Positions 1 through 4,529 of a DNA stretch of 5,162 nucleotides are shown in pieces. The notes below the pieces were generated by a model. That model was not told the origin of the DNA. It did no database searches and saw nothing but the letters and a program-made list of their open reading frames with translations. Source of the DNA: Sphingomonadaceae bacterium (GTDB lineage: Bacteria; Pseudomonadota; Alphaproteobacteria; Sphingomonadales; Sphingomonadaceae); contig JACFNY010000171.1 of NCBI GenBank assembly GCA_019454625.1, positions 1 through 5,162 of the forward strand, written 5' to 3'. Made by a program: the position numbers and the translations under genes. How positions within the stretch are numbered: position 1 is the first letter of the stretch; each line of letters opens with the position of its first letter.

Positions 1-1303
1 CGCCGCCGGGCCGCTTTCCGGCCGCGTGCGCGTGCCGGGCGACAAGTCGATCTCGCACCGCGCGCTGATGCTGGGCGCGCTCGCCGTCGGCGAGACCGTG
101 ATCGACGGCCTGCTCGAAGGCGAGGACGTCCACGCCACTGCCGCCGCGATGCGGGCGATGGGCGCGCGCGCGGAGCGGGACGCCGGGGGGCGCTGGCGTG
201 TCCACGGCGTCGGCGTGGGGGGACTGCTGCAGCCTTCATCCGTGCTCGACATGGGGAACAGCGGCACCTCGACGCGGCTGCTCGCGGGGCTTGTCGCGTC
301 CCATGCGATTCGCGCGACCTTCGTCGGCGACGCCTCGCTGTCGAAGCGCCCGATGCAGCGGATCATCACGCCGCTGTCGCAGATGGGCGCGCGCTTTTCG
401 GGGAATGGCGACCGCCTGCCGCTGACAATGGAGGGCGCCTGTCCGGCGCTGCCGATCGAATACCGCCTGCCGGTGGCCTCGGCGCAGGTGAAGTCCGCGG
501 TGCTGCTCGCCGGGCTCAACACGCCGGGCATCACGCGCGTCATCGAGAGCGTGCCGACGCGCGACCATTCGGAGCGGATGCTGCGCGGCTTCGGCGCGGA
601 CCTCTCGGTCGAGACGCTGCCGGACGGCGCGCGGCTCATCTCGGTGCGCGGCGAGGCGGAGCTGAAGCCGCAGCGAATCACGGTGCCGGGGGATATTTCG
701 TCGGCCGCGTTCCCGCTGGTCGCGGCGCTGGCGGTGCCGGGCAGCGAGGTTGTCATCGAGAACGTCGGCCTCAACCCCACGCGCACCGGCATCCTCGATG
801 CGCTGGCGATGCTCGGTTTCGATGTGGCGGTGGAGGGCACGGGCGAGGCGGGCGGCGAGCCGGTCGGTGCGCTTCGGGTGCGCCACGCCGTGCTGAAGGG
901 CGGTGAGGTCGATCCGGCGATCGCGCCGCTGATGATCGACGAGTATCCGATCCTGATGGTTGCGGCGGCCTTCGCCGACGGCACGACCGTCATGCGCGGG
1001 CTGGAGGAACTGCGCGTCAAGGAATCGGACCGCCTCGCGGTGATGGCGGCGGGCCTTGCCGCCTGCGGCGTGCCGGTCGAGGAACTCGCGGACGGCATCG
1101 TCATTCACGGCAGCGGCGGGGCGCCTGTACCCGGCGGCGCGACCGTGGCCAGCCATCTCGATCACCGCATCGCGATGAGCTTTGCCGTGCTCGGCCTCAA
1201 TGCAAAGGCGCCGGTGGTGGTGGACGACGCGCGCCCGATCGCGACCAGCTTTCCAGATTTCCTGCCGCTCATGCAGCGTATGGGCGCAGCGGCGGCGCGC
1301 TAG
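1..1303 (+). CDS. aroA: 3-phosphoshikimate 1-carboxyvinyltransferase (EPSP synthase), 5'-truncated by window edge
   Basis: EPSP synthase joins shikimate-3-phosphate and phosphoenolpyruvate to give EPSP and phosphate, the sixth step of the cytoplasmic shikimate pathway. The first full codon is at base 2 and the reading frame is open to the left edge ([16 protein letters not shown]), so the GTG at 26 is internal; compared with the CP4-type enzyme about 14 residues are missing. Visible family motifs: PGDKSISHR (substrate-binding Lys, Ser and Arg, bases 35-61), [11 protein letters not shown] (PEP loop), [22 protein letters not shown] (catalytic Asp, about 933-956), ELRVKESDR (Glu and Arg, about 1008-1034) and LDHRIAMSF near the C terminus. 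Overall it resembles the Agrobacterium CP4 subgroup closely, but the PEP-loop position that is Ala100 in CP4 is Gly here (codon 263-265). TAG stop at 1301-1303. In many alphaproteobacteria cmk follows aroA; here other genes intervene. Confidence 0.97.
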   Translation, partial: AAGPLSGRVRVPGDKSISHRALMLGALAVGETVIDGLLEGEDVHATAAAMRAMGARAERDAGGRWRVHGVGVGGLLQPSSVLDMGNSGTSTRLLAGLVASHAIRATFVGDASLSKRPMQRIITPLSQMGARFSGNGDRLPLTMEGACPALPIEYRLPVASAQVKSAVLLAGLNTPGITRVIESVPTRDHSERMLRGFGADLSVETLPDGARLISVRGEAELKPQRITVPGDISSAAFPLVAALAVPGSEVVIENVGLNPTRTGILDALAMLGFDVAVEGTGEAGGEPVGALRVRHAVLKGGEVDPAIAPLMIDEYPILMVAAAFADGTTVMRGLEELRVKESDRLAVMAAGLAACGVPVEELADGIVIHGSGGAPVPGGATVASHLDHRIAMSFAVLGLNAKAPVVVDDARPIATSFPDFLPLMQRMGAAAAR

Positions 1304-1440
1304 AAAAGATAAACCAGCGCGAAGGCCGTTCCGGCGACGTAGGCGGTCAGGAAAAAGCGCAGGTCGTTGATCAGCGTTGCCCGTGAAACGCGCGCGCGAA
1401 CCCGCACATACTCTTGCATATACTCTTGTTCGGGGGCCAC
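1300..1440 (-). CDS. Small C-terminally anchored membrane protein, 46 aa, unknown function
   Basis: Reading the minus strand from GTG at 1440-1438 gives a 46-residue protein starting [20 protein letters not shown] and ending in the hydrophobic stretch [18 protein letters not shown], then TAG at 1302-1300. The layout is an acidic N terminus, an Arg-rich middle (residues 12-20) and one predicted transmembrane helix (about 29-46) reaching the last residue, as in tail-anchored proteins; the positive side next to the helix predicts a cytoplasmic N terminus. The start is supported by GGGAG seven bases upstream (1452-1448). ATG at 1419-1417 is an alternative start giving 39 aa, with weaker AGAG before it. 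The gene is tail-to-tail with aroA and the two stops overlap in one CTAG. I do not recognise a named family; amino-acid make-up and ribosome site, rather than homology, are the evidence. Confidence 0.68.
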   Translation of the reverse strand: MAPEQEYMQEYVRVRARVSRATLINDLRFFLTAYVAGTAFALVYLF

Positions 1441-1447
1441 GGCCTTA

Positions 1448-1452
1448 CTCCC
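1448..1452 (-). promoter_or_regulatory. Ribosome binding site of the 46-aa membrane protein
   Basis: GGGAG on the minus strand, followed by a 7-base spacer and then GTG at 1440-1438. This is a good Shine-Dalgarno match at good spacing and is the main reason for choosing the GTG start over the downstream ATG. Confidence 0.6.
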
Positions 1453-1463
1453 AACGGCTTGCT

Positions 1464-1490
1464 GTTAACGAAGGTTACCAATTCGTTAAC
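1464..1490. promoter_or_regulatory. 27-bp operator-like dyad (GTTAACGAA-N9-TTCGTTAAC)
   Basis: Two perfect 9-bp inverted arms, 1464-1472 and 1482-1490, flank a 9-base spacer that itself contains GGTTACC. It sits 24 bases upstream of the start of the minus-strand 46-aa gene and about 118 bases upstream of bfd, in a locally AT-richer stretch. Weaker outer arms (TCCCAA 1449-1454, TTGGGA 1493-1498) extend the symmetry. Within it, TTAC-N7-TTAA (1475-1489) is one base off the CtrA pattern TTAA-N7-TTAA known from alphaproteobacteria, so a CtrA site is one reading; another is the operator of an unidentified dimeric repressor. Which gene it controls is not shown by the sequence. Confidence 0.5.
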
Positions 1491-1532
1491 GATTGGGAAG
1501 GGGCAAAGTTGCGTTCCGTGCGCGGACGCGAA

Positions 1533-1547
1533 TGCGAACGACTTGCA
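1533..1547. promoter_or_regulatory. Upstream Fur-like box before bfd
   Basis: TGCGAACGACTTGCA agrees at 11 of 15 positions with the 7-1-7 pattern TGCGAATCATTCGCA that I recall for alphaproteobacterial Fur-family sites. Its left part is also one arm of a perfect 11-bp inverted repeat (1531-1541 with 1569-1579). Its centre is 30 bp, close to three helical turns, from that of the stronger downstream box. The consensus is from memory, so this weaker box is tentative. Confidence 0.38.
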
Positions 1548-1562
1548 GCAGGCCTGCAAACC

Positions 1563-1577
1563 TGCTAATCGTTCGCA
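1563..1577. promoter_or_regulatory. Fur-like box overlapping the likely bfd promoter
   Basis: TGCTAATCGTTCGCA agrees at 13 of 15 positions with the remembered alphaproteobacterial Fur-type pattern TGCGAATCATTCGCA. It is followed directly by CATTATAGG (1576-1584), a plausible -10 region, and lies about 30 bp before the bfd start, a normal place for a repressor. bfd is a known Fur-controlled gene in other proteobacteria, which fits release of stored iron when iron is scarce. A Mur-like or other Fur-family regulator cannot be told apart from sequence alone. Confidence 0.5.
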
Positions 1578-1607
1578 TTATAGGCCCTTGGGGATGGTCC
1601 GGTTCCG

Positions 1608-1772
1608 ATGATCCTTTGCGTGTGCAATGCCCTGCGTGAAAACGACGTCCGCGCCGCCGCCGGCCCGAAGGGGTGTCCGGTGGAAACCTACGCGCGCCTC
1701 GGCGCCCGCCCGCAGTGCGGCCAGTGCCTGCCCCATGCCCGGCGCCTGCTGAAAGGCGGCCGCGCGGCCTGA
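1608..1772 (+). CDS. bfd: Bacterioferritin-associated ferredoxin, (2Fe-2S)-binding
   Basis: The 54-residue protein MILCVCNALRENDVRAAAG...PQCGQCLPHARRLLKGGRAA has the Bfd/BFD-like [2Fe-2S] layout: Cys4 and Cys6 (CVC) and Cys37 and Cys40 (CGQC), matching the spacing of the four cluster ligands of E. coli Bfd (4, 6, 38, 41). Bfd docks on bacterioferritin and donates electrons to its haem so that stored ferric iron is reduced and released in the cytoplasm. The next gene is bfr, its partner. A fifth cysteine, Cys23, is not a usual ligand. The protein is about ten residues shorter than the E. coli one, with a short C-terminal tail. Start ATG 1608, stop TGA 1770; the upstream GGGGAT (1590-1595) is a weak, distant ribosome site. 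Fur-like boxes lie just upstream. Confidence 0.9.
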   Translation: MILCVCNALRENDVRAAAGPKGCPVETYARLGARPQCGQCLPHARRLLKGGRAA

Positions 1773-1792
1773 GAACACCGCGCCCCTGTTGC

Positions 1793-1816
1793 GGATGATA
1801 GTGCTTCGCATCATCC
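1793..1816. repeat. Inverted repeat GGATGAT-N10-ATCATCC between bfd and bfr
   Basis: Perfect 7-bp arms at 1793-1799 and 1810-1816 with a 10-base spacer, 21 bases after the bfd stop and 10 bases before the bfr -35 candidate. No T-run follows, so it does not look like an intrinsic terminator; its place fits an operator for bfr, or a hairpin in a bfd-bfr read-through mRNA. It is a poor match to the Fur pattern seen before bfd. Confidence 0.4.
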
Positions 1817-1826
1817 CAAGTCATTG

Positions 1827-1856
1827 TTGACGCACGATTTTTTTCGTGAGATTCAT
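1827..1856 (+). promoter_or_regulatory. Candidate sigma-70 type promoter of bfr
   Basis: TTGACG (1827-1832) matches the -35 consensus at 5 of 6 positions. With an 18-base spacer the -10 would be ATTCAT (1851-1856), only 3 of 6, so the -10 is poor. The spacer holds a T7 run inside CACGA-T6-TCGTG. A separate promoter would let bfr be expressed apart from bfd, which makes sense because storage and release are needed under opposite iron states. Confidence 0.35.
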
Positions 1857-1886
1857 GCTGCGAGTTTCCCTTACGAACAGCATGAA
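1852..1886 (+). promoter_or_regulatory. Hairpin in the bfr leader touching the ribosome binding site
   Basis: Perfect 9-bp arms TTCATGCTG (1852-1860) and CAGCATGAA (1878-1886) enclose a 17-base loop. The right arm includes the first two bases of the AAGGAG Shine-Dalgarno (1885-1890), so the folded RNA would partly mask the bfr ribosome site. It could be an RNA control element or a DNA operator; the sequence does not decide. Confidence 0.4.
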
Positions 1887-1890
1887 GGAG
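1885..1890 (+). promoter_or_regulatory. Ribosome binding site of bfr
   Basis: AAGGAG with a 7-base spacer to ATG 1898, close to ideal. It fixes the bfr start and rules out the longer GTG-initiated reading frame that covers this region in another frame. Confidence 0.8.
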
Positions 1891-1897
1891 TCGCGCC

Positions 1898-2377
1898 ATG
1901 AAGGGCGACAAGGATGTCATAAAGCACCTGAACGCGGCGCTGAAGAACGAACTGACGGCGATCAACCAGTATTTCCTGCACTACCGGATGCTCGACAACT
2001 GGGGCGTCACGCGCCTTGCGAAGTACGAGTACGGCGAGTCGATCGACGAGATGAAGCACGCCGACAAGCTCGCCGAGCGCATCCTGTTCCTCGACGGCCT
2101 GCCCAACTTCCAGCTGCTCGGGCGGCTGCGTATCGGCGAATCGGTCGAGGAGGTGCTGAAGGCCGACCTCGAGCTCGAGCGCGAGGCGATCCCGCCGCTG
2201 CGCGACGCCATCCAGCACTGCGAGAAGGTGCGCGACTACATCAGCCGCGAGATCCTGGAGGACATCCTCGAAAGCGAGGAGGAGCATGTCGACTTCCTCG
2301 AAACGCAGCTTTCGCTGATCGAGGCGATGGGCATCCAGAACTATATCCAGCTCCAGACCAAGCCCGCCGAGGACTGA
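1898..2377 (+). CDS. bfr: Bacterioferritin (haem-containing iron storage ferritin)
   Basis: Bacterioferritin forms a 24-subunit cytoplasmic shell that oxidises Fe(II) at di-iron sites and stores it as ferric mineral, with haem between subunit pairs. The 159-residue protein has the usual family length and begins MKGDKDVIKHLN like E. coli Bfr. All ferroxidase ligands are at the expected positions: Glu18, Glu51, His54, Glu94, Glu127 and His130, with Tyr25 nearby. Met52, the haem ligand, is present in ESIDEMKHAD, so this is a haem-binding subunit, not the haem-less or mini-ferritin type. The C-terminal GIQNYIQLQ is also typical. Start ATG 1898 has a strong AAGGAG; stop TGA at 2375. It follows bfd by 125 bp, with its own promoter candidate and dyads between, so co-transcription is possible but not required. 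A 148-bp palindrome starts two bases after the stop. Confidence 0.98.
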   Translation: MKGDKDVIKHLNAALKNELTAINQYFLHYRMLDNWGVTRLAKYEYGESIDEMKHADKLAERILFLDGLPNFQLLGRLRIGESVEEVLKADLELEREAIPPLRDAIQHCEKVRDYISREILEDILESEEEHVDFLETQLSLIEAMGIQNYIQLQTKPAED

Positions 2378-2378
2378 T

Positions 2379-2526
2379 CCTCAGGACCGGTCGCCGGTCA
2401 GGTGATGCCGGGCTGCAAACGACGGCCTTCTGCGCTTCCGGTGCTCACGTACTGTAAGTACGCTCCGCTCCGGTTCTCGAAATCCGCCGTTTTCGCCTCG
2501 GCCTGACCTGACCATCGGTCCTGAGG
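2379..2526. repeat. 148-bp imperfect palindrome filling the bfr-wecB gap (MITE/REP-like)
   Basis: The two ends are an exact 11-bp inverted repeat: CCTCAGGACCG (2379-2389) and CGGTCCTGAGG (2516-2526). Further pairings nest inside: GGTCAGGT 2396-2403 with 2506-2513 (8/8), AAACGACGG 2417-2425 with 2484-2492 (8/9), CCGG 2438-2441 with 2470-2473, and the centre CGTACT-GTA-AGTACG (2448-2462). Thus nearly the whole element can fold into one long, interrupted hairpin on either strand. It begins one base past the bfr stop and ends right at the wecB stop codon, between convergent genes. No transposase and no clear target duplication are visible. It may be a non-autonomous mobile repeat and may also act as a two-way terminator; that role is inference. 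Confidence 0.8.
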
Positions 2527-3633
2527 CTACGCGGCTGGTCGCCGCGCGGCGTGGAGTTCATCATGCAGTCGCCGGGCGATCCGCTCCGCGGCCTTGCCGT
2601 CCCCGATCCGCGTCGAGGCGTTCGCCATGCGGCGGTGCGCCTCGTCGTCGTCCAGCAGGCGTGTCGCGGCGGCGAGGATGCCGTCCCGCGCCGTGTCGAC
2701 GACCAGCGCCGTGCCCGCCTCGACCACTTCGGGCCGTTCGGTGAGGGCGCGCACGACGAGCGTCGGCACGCCGAGCGCGGAGGCTTCCTCCTGCACGCCG
2801 CCCGAATCGGTGACGACGAGATGCGCGGCGGCGAGCGCGGTGACGAACGCGGGGTAGGGCATCGGCGGCACCAGCCGCGCGGCCGGGCAGGCTTCGAGCG
2901 GCGCATAGATGCCGGGCGGGCAACCGGGGTGGCGGGGCAGCAGCACCTCGACGTCGCCGCGCGCCGCGATCGCGGCGAGTGCGCCGATGATCTCCGGGAA
3001 CGCCGCCTCGCGGTTTTCCCGCCGGTGCAGCGTCGCGAGGATGAGCCGCCGATCGGCGGGCGCCGCCGGGGGCAGGCCGCGGAGCGTCCGGTGCAGCGCA
3101 TCGACGACGGTGTTGCCCGTCACCGCGATCGCCGTGTCCGGCACGCCCTCGGCGCAGAGGTTGGCTCGCGCGCCGGGGGTCGGCGCGAAATGCAGCGTCG
3201 CCAGCCGCGCGATCAGCGTGCGGTTGATCTCCTCCGGATAGGGCTGGCTGAGATCGAAGCTGCGCAGCCCGGCCTCGACATGCGCGACCGGGATTCCCGC
3301 CTGCCGCGCCGCGATGGCACCGGCGAGTGCCGAGGTCGTGTCGCCCTGCACGATCACCCACGCCGGGCGTTCGCGCGCCAGCAGCAGGGCGATGGCGCCG
3401 ACGGCGCGCTCCGTGAGTTCGCTCAGCGATTGCCCCGGCCGCATGAGGGCGAGGTTCGCGTCGGCCGCGATTCCGAACGGGTCCAGCGCCTCCGCCGCCA
3501 TCTCGGGGTGCTGGCCGGTCAGGCACACGCGCGTCGGGATCTCCAGCGCGCGCAGCGCCAGCACGACCGGGGCGAGCTTGATCGCCTCGGGCCGCGTGCC
3601 GATGATCACCATCACCGTACCCGACGATGTCAT
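2527..3633 (-). CDS. wecB: UDP-N-acetylglucosamine 2-epimerase (non-hydrolysing)
   Basis: This enzyme interconverts UDP-GlcNAc and UDP-ManNAc in the cytoplasm, giving ManNAc precursors for surface polysaccharides. The 368-residue protein has the family length and two Rossmann-like halves. Motifs: GTRPEAIK (residues 12-19), RPGQSL (65-70), QGDTTSALAG with Asp98, HVEAGLRS with Glu120, PEEINR with Glu134, the catalytic-site His203 in TLHRREN, TDSGGVQEEA (275-284, UDP binding) and TERPE (298-302). The start ATG 3633-3631 puts GTRPE at the usual distance and has a G-rich GGGGGG about five bases upstream; a longer frame from 3705 would overlap cmk and adds residues unlike the family. No other polysaccharide gene is in view, so its pathway is unknown. 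Convergent with bfr, divergent from cmk (53 bp). A hydrolysing epimerase is unlikely because no kinase domain is present. Confidence 0.95.
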   Translation of the reverse strand: MTSSGTVMVIIGTRPEAIKLAPVVLALRALEIPTRVCLTGQHPEMAAEALDPFGIAADANLALMRPGQSLSELTERAVGAIALLLARERPAWVIVQGDTTSALAGAIAARQAGIPVAHVEAGLRSFDLSQPYPEEINRTLIARLATLHFAPTPGARANLCAEGVPDTAIAVTGNTVVDALHRTLRGLPPAAPADRRLILATLHRRENREAAFPEIIGALAAIAARGDVEVLLPRHPGCPPGIYAPLEACPAARLVPPMPYPAFVTALAAAHLVVTDSGGVQEEASALGVPTLVVRALTERPEVVEAGTALVVDTARDGILAAATRLLDDDEAHRRMANASTRIGDGKAAERIARRLHDELHAARRPAA

Positions 3634-3652
3634 GAAGGCCCCCCGCCCGCTG

Positions 3653-3680
3653 TTCACATCGTAGTCCCCGGCTCTATAGG
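3653..3680 (+). promoter_or_regulatory. Candidate cmk promoter, -10 overlapping the ribosome site
   Basis: TTCACA (3653-3658, 5 of 6 to TTGACA) and TATAGG (3675-3680, 4 of 6 to TATAAT) are 16 bases apart in the 53-bp gap between the divergent wecB and cmk starts. Transcription would begin about at the cmk ATG. The -10 shares bases with TAGGAG (3677-3682), the cmk Shine-Dalgarno, so a transcript from here would be leaderless or nearly so, while longer transcripts would use the AGGAG. Confidence 0.35.
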
Positions 3681-3686
3681 AGCGGC

Positions 3687-4346
3687 ATGGACGCGCCGAA
3701 TGCAAATCGTTTCGACATCGTTATAGCCGTGGACGGTCCCGCTGCGTCGGGGAAGGGCACCATCGCGCGGGCGCTCGCTGCGCATTTCGGGCTGCCGCAC
3801 ATGGATACGGGGAGCCTCTACCGCGCCGTCGGCCTCGCCGTGCTGCGCGCGGGCGGCGATCCTGCCGATGCCGCGCTCGCTGCGGCGTGCGCGCGGACGC
3901 TCGATGTGACGATGCTCGACGATCCGGCGCTGCGCGAATCGGCGACGGCGCGCGCCGCCTCGGTCGTCTCCGCGCATCCCGAGGTGCGGGCCGCGCTCCT
4001 CGAACGCCAGCGTTCGTTCGCGCGCCGGCCCGGCGGCGCGGTGCTCGATGGCCGCGACATCGGCACGGTCATCGCGCCCGATGCCGACATCAAGATCTTC
4101 GTCACGGCGAGCCTCGACGTGCGTGCGCGGCGGCGGCAGGCGGAAACCCCCGAGCGCGACCTTGCCGTGGTGCGCGCCAATCTCGCCGAGCGCGACGCGC
4201 GCGACGCGGGCCGGGACGCGGCGCCGCTAAGACAGGCGGAGGACGCGATCCTGCTCGACACGTCCGACATGGATCGGGACGCCGCCGTCGCCCGCGCTGT
4301 CGCGCTTGCCGAGGCGCGGCTTGCGGAAAAGGCGGCATTGCGATAA
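3687..4346 (+). CDS. cmk: Cytidylate kinase (CMP/dCMP kinase)
   Basis: Cytidylate kinase phosphorylates CMP and dCMP with ATP, feeding CTP and dCTP synthesis in the cytoplasm. The 219-residue protein shows the NMP-kinase fold: P-loop GPAASGKGT (residues 17-25), MDTGSLYRA (39-47, CMP-site region), [15 protein letters not shown] (97-111), [23 protein letters not shown] (120-142) with the CMP-contacting Arg-Asp, the lid [14 protein letters not shown] (168-181) rich in Arg and Asp, and the late LLDTSDM (189-195). It is slightly shorter than the E. coli enzyme (about 227). ATG 3687 has AGGAG four bases upstream, a short spacer. Stop TAA 4344. rpsA follows 183 bp downstream in the same direction, the common cmk-rpsA order; a terminator candidate begins inside the stop codon. 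Confidence 0.97.
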   Translation: MDAPNANRFDIVIAVDGPAASGKGTIARALAAHFGLPHMDTGSLYRAVGLAVLRAGGDPADAALAAACARTLDVTMLDDPALRESATARAASVVSAHPEVRAALLERQRSFARRPGGAVLDGRDIGTVIAPDADIKIFVTASLDVRARRRQAETPERDLAVVRANLAERDARDAGRDAAPLRQAEDAILLDTSDMDRDAAVARAVALAEARLAEKAALR

Positions 4347-4362
4347 GGCGGCCGCGCCTTTT
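4345..4362 (+). terminator. Possible intrinsic terminator after cmk
   Basis: AAGGCG (4345-4350) and CGCCTT (4355-4360) form a 6-bp GC-rich stem with the four-base loop GCCG, followed by TTTT (4359-4362). The stem starts within the cmk TAA. The T-run is short, so it may be only a partial terminator or attenuator ahead of rpsA. Confidence 0.45.
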
Positions 4363-4364
4363 AC

Positions 4365-4484
4365 GACGGCACCTCCATCGGGATGCCGTCCTTGCCGTGT
4401 TTCCGCGAAACCGGGAGAGGGGCCAACGCAAGGTTTTGCAAGGAGCGGACGGGCATGGGGCCCGGACGGCTTCGAGACCGCCGG
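4365..4484 (+). promoter_or_regulatory. Structured leader candidate upstream of rpsA
   Basis: Several short stems follow one another: GACGGCA 4365-4371 with TGCCGTC 4384-4390 (7 bp, 12-base loop), GTTTC 4399-4403 with GAAAC 4407-4411, GCAA with TTGC (4428-4439), and CCGG-A-CGG 4462-4469 with CCGCCGG 4478-4484 (one bulged A). Taken together they suggest a folded 5' untranslated RNA. S1 represses its own mRNA in E. coli, so an autoregulatory leader is a fair guess. No convincing -35/-10 pair was found, and GC-rich DNA makes short stems common by chance. Confidence 0.3.
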
Positions 4485-4512
4485 AAACAACCGGTCGGCC
4501 AGTAACGACATG

Positions 4513-4517
4513 AAGGA
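4513..4517 (+). promoter_or_regulatory. Distant ribosome binding site of rpsA
   Basis: AAGGA is followed by a 12-base spacer before ATG 4530, longer than usual. The same bases form the start of a five-codon frame ATG-AAG-GAA-CAC-TGA (4510-4524), probably by chance. A weak ribosome site would suit a gene that controls its own translation, as rpsA does in E. coli. Confidence 0.4.
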
Positions 4518-4529
4518 ACACTGATACCT

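Noticed and set aside
236..1165. 309-codon open frame on the minus strand inside aroA
   Set aside because: Antisense shadow of a GC-rich gene; Arg/His-rich low-complexity protein with no motif, while aroA on the plus strand is unmistakable.
1414..1611. 65-codon frame ending in an ATGA overlap with the bfd start
   Set aside because: The ATGA overlap hints at translational coupling, but the product has no family features and its sequence is occupied by the dyad and Fur-like boxes.
1833..1848. CACGA-T6-TCGTG as a terminator of bfd
   Set aside because: The T-run is in the loop, not after the stem, and the stem is only five base pairs; it overlaps the spacer of the bfr promoter candidate.
1846..2457. 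203-codon frame overlapping bfr from a GTG
   Set aside because: Out of frame with bfr, Arg/Ala-rich product, no ribosome site for its start; bfr has all catalytic residues.
3634..3705. Longer wecB start at 3705 adding 24 residues
   Set aside because: It would overlap the cmk start, and the added residues do not look like WecB; ATG 3633 sets GTRPE at the normal distance from the N terminus.
2551..3726. 391-codon open frame on the plus strand across wecB
   Set aside because: Full-length antisense shadow; Arg, Gly and Asp rich with no domain, and it overlaps the certain wecB gene throughout and the cmk start.
4306..4524. 72-codon frame, and the five-codon MKEH frame at its end, before rpsA
   Set aside because: Starts inside cmk in another frame and shows no motif; the five-codon frame arises from the Shine-Dalgarno region and is probably chance.
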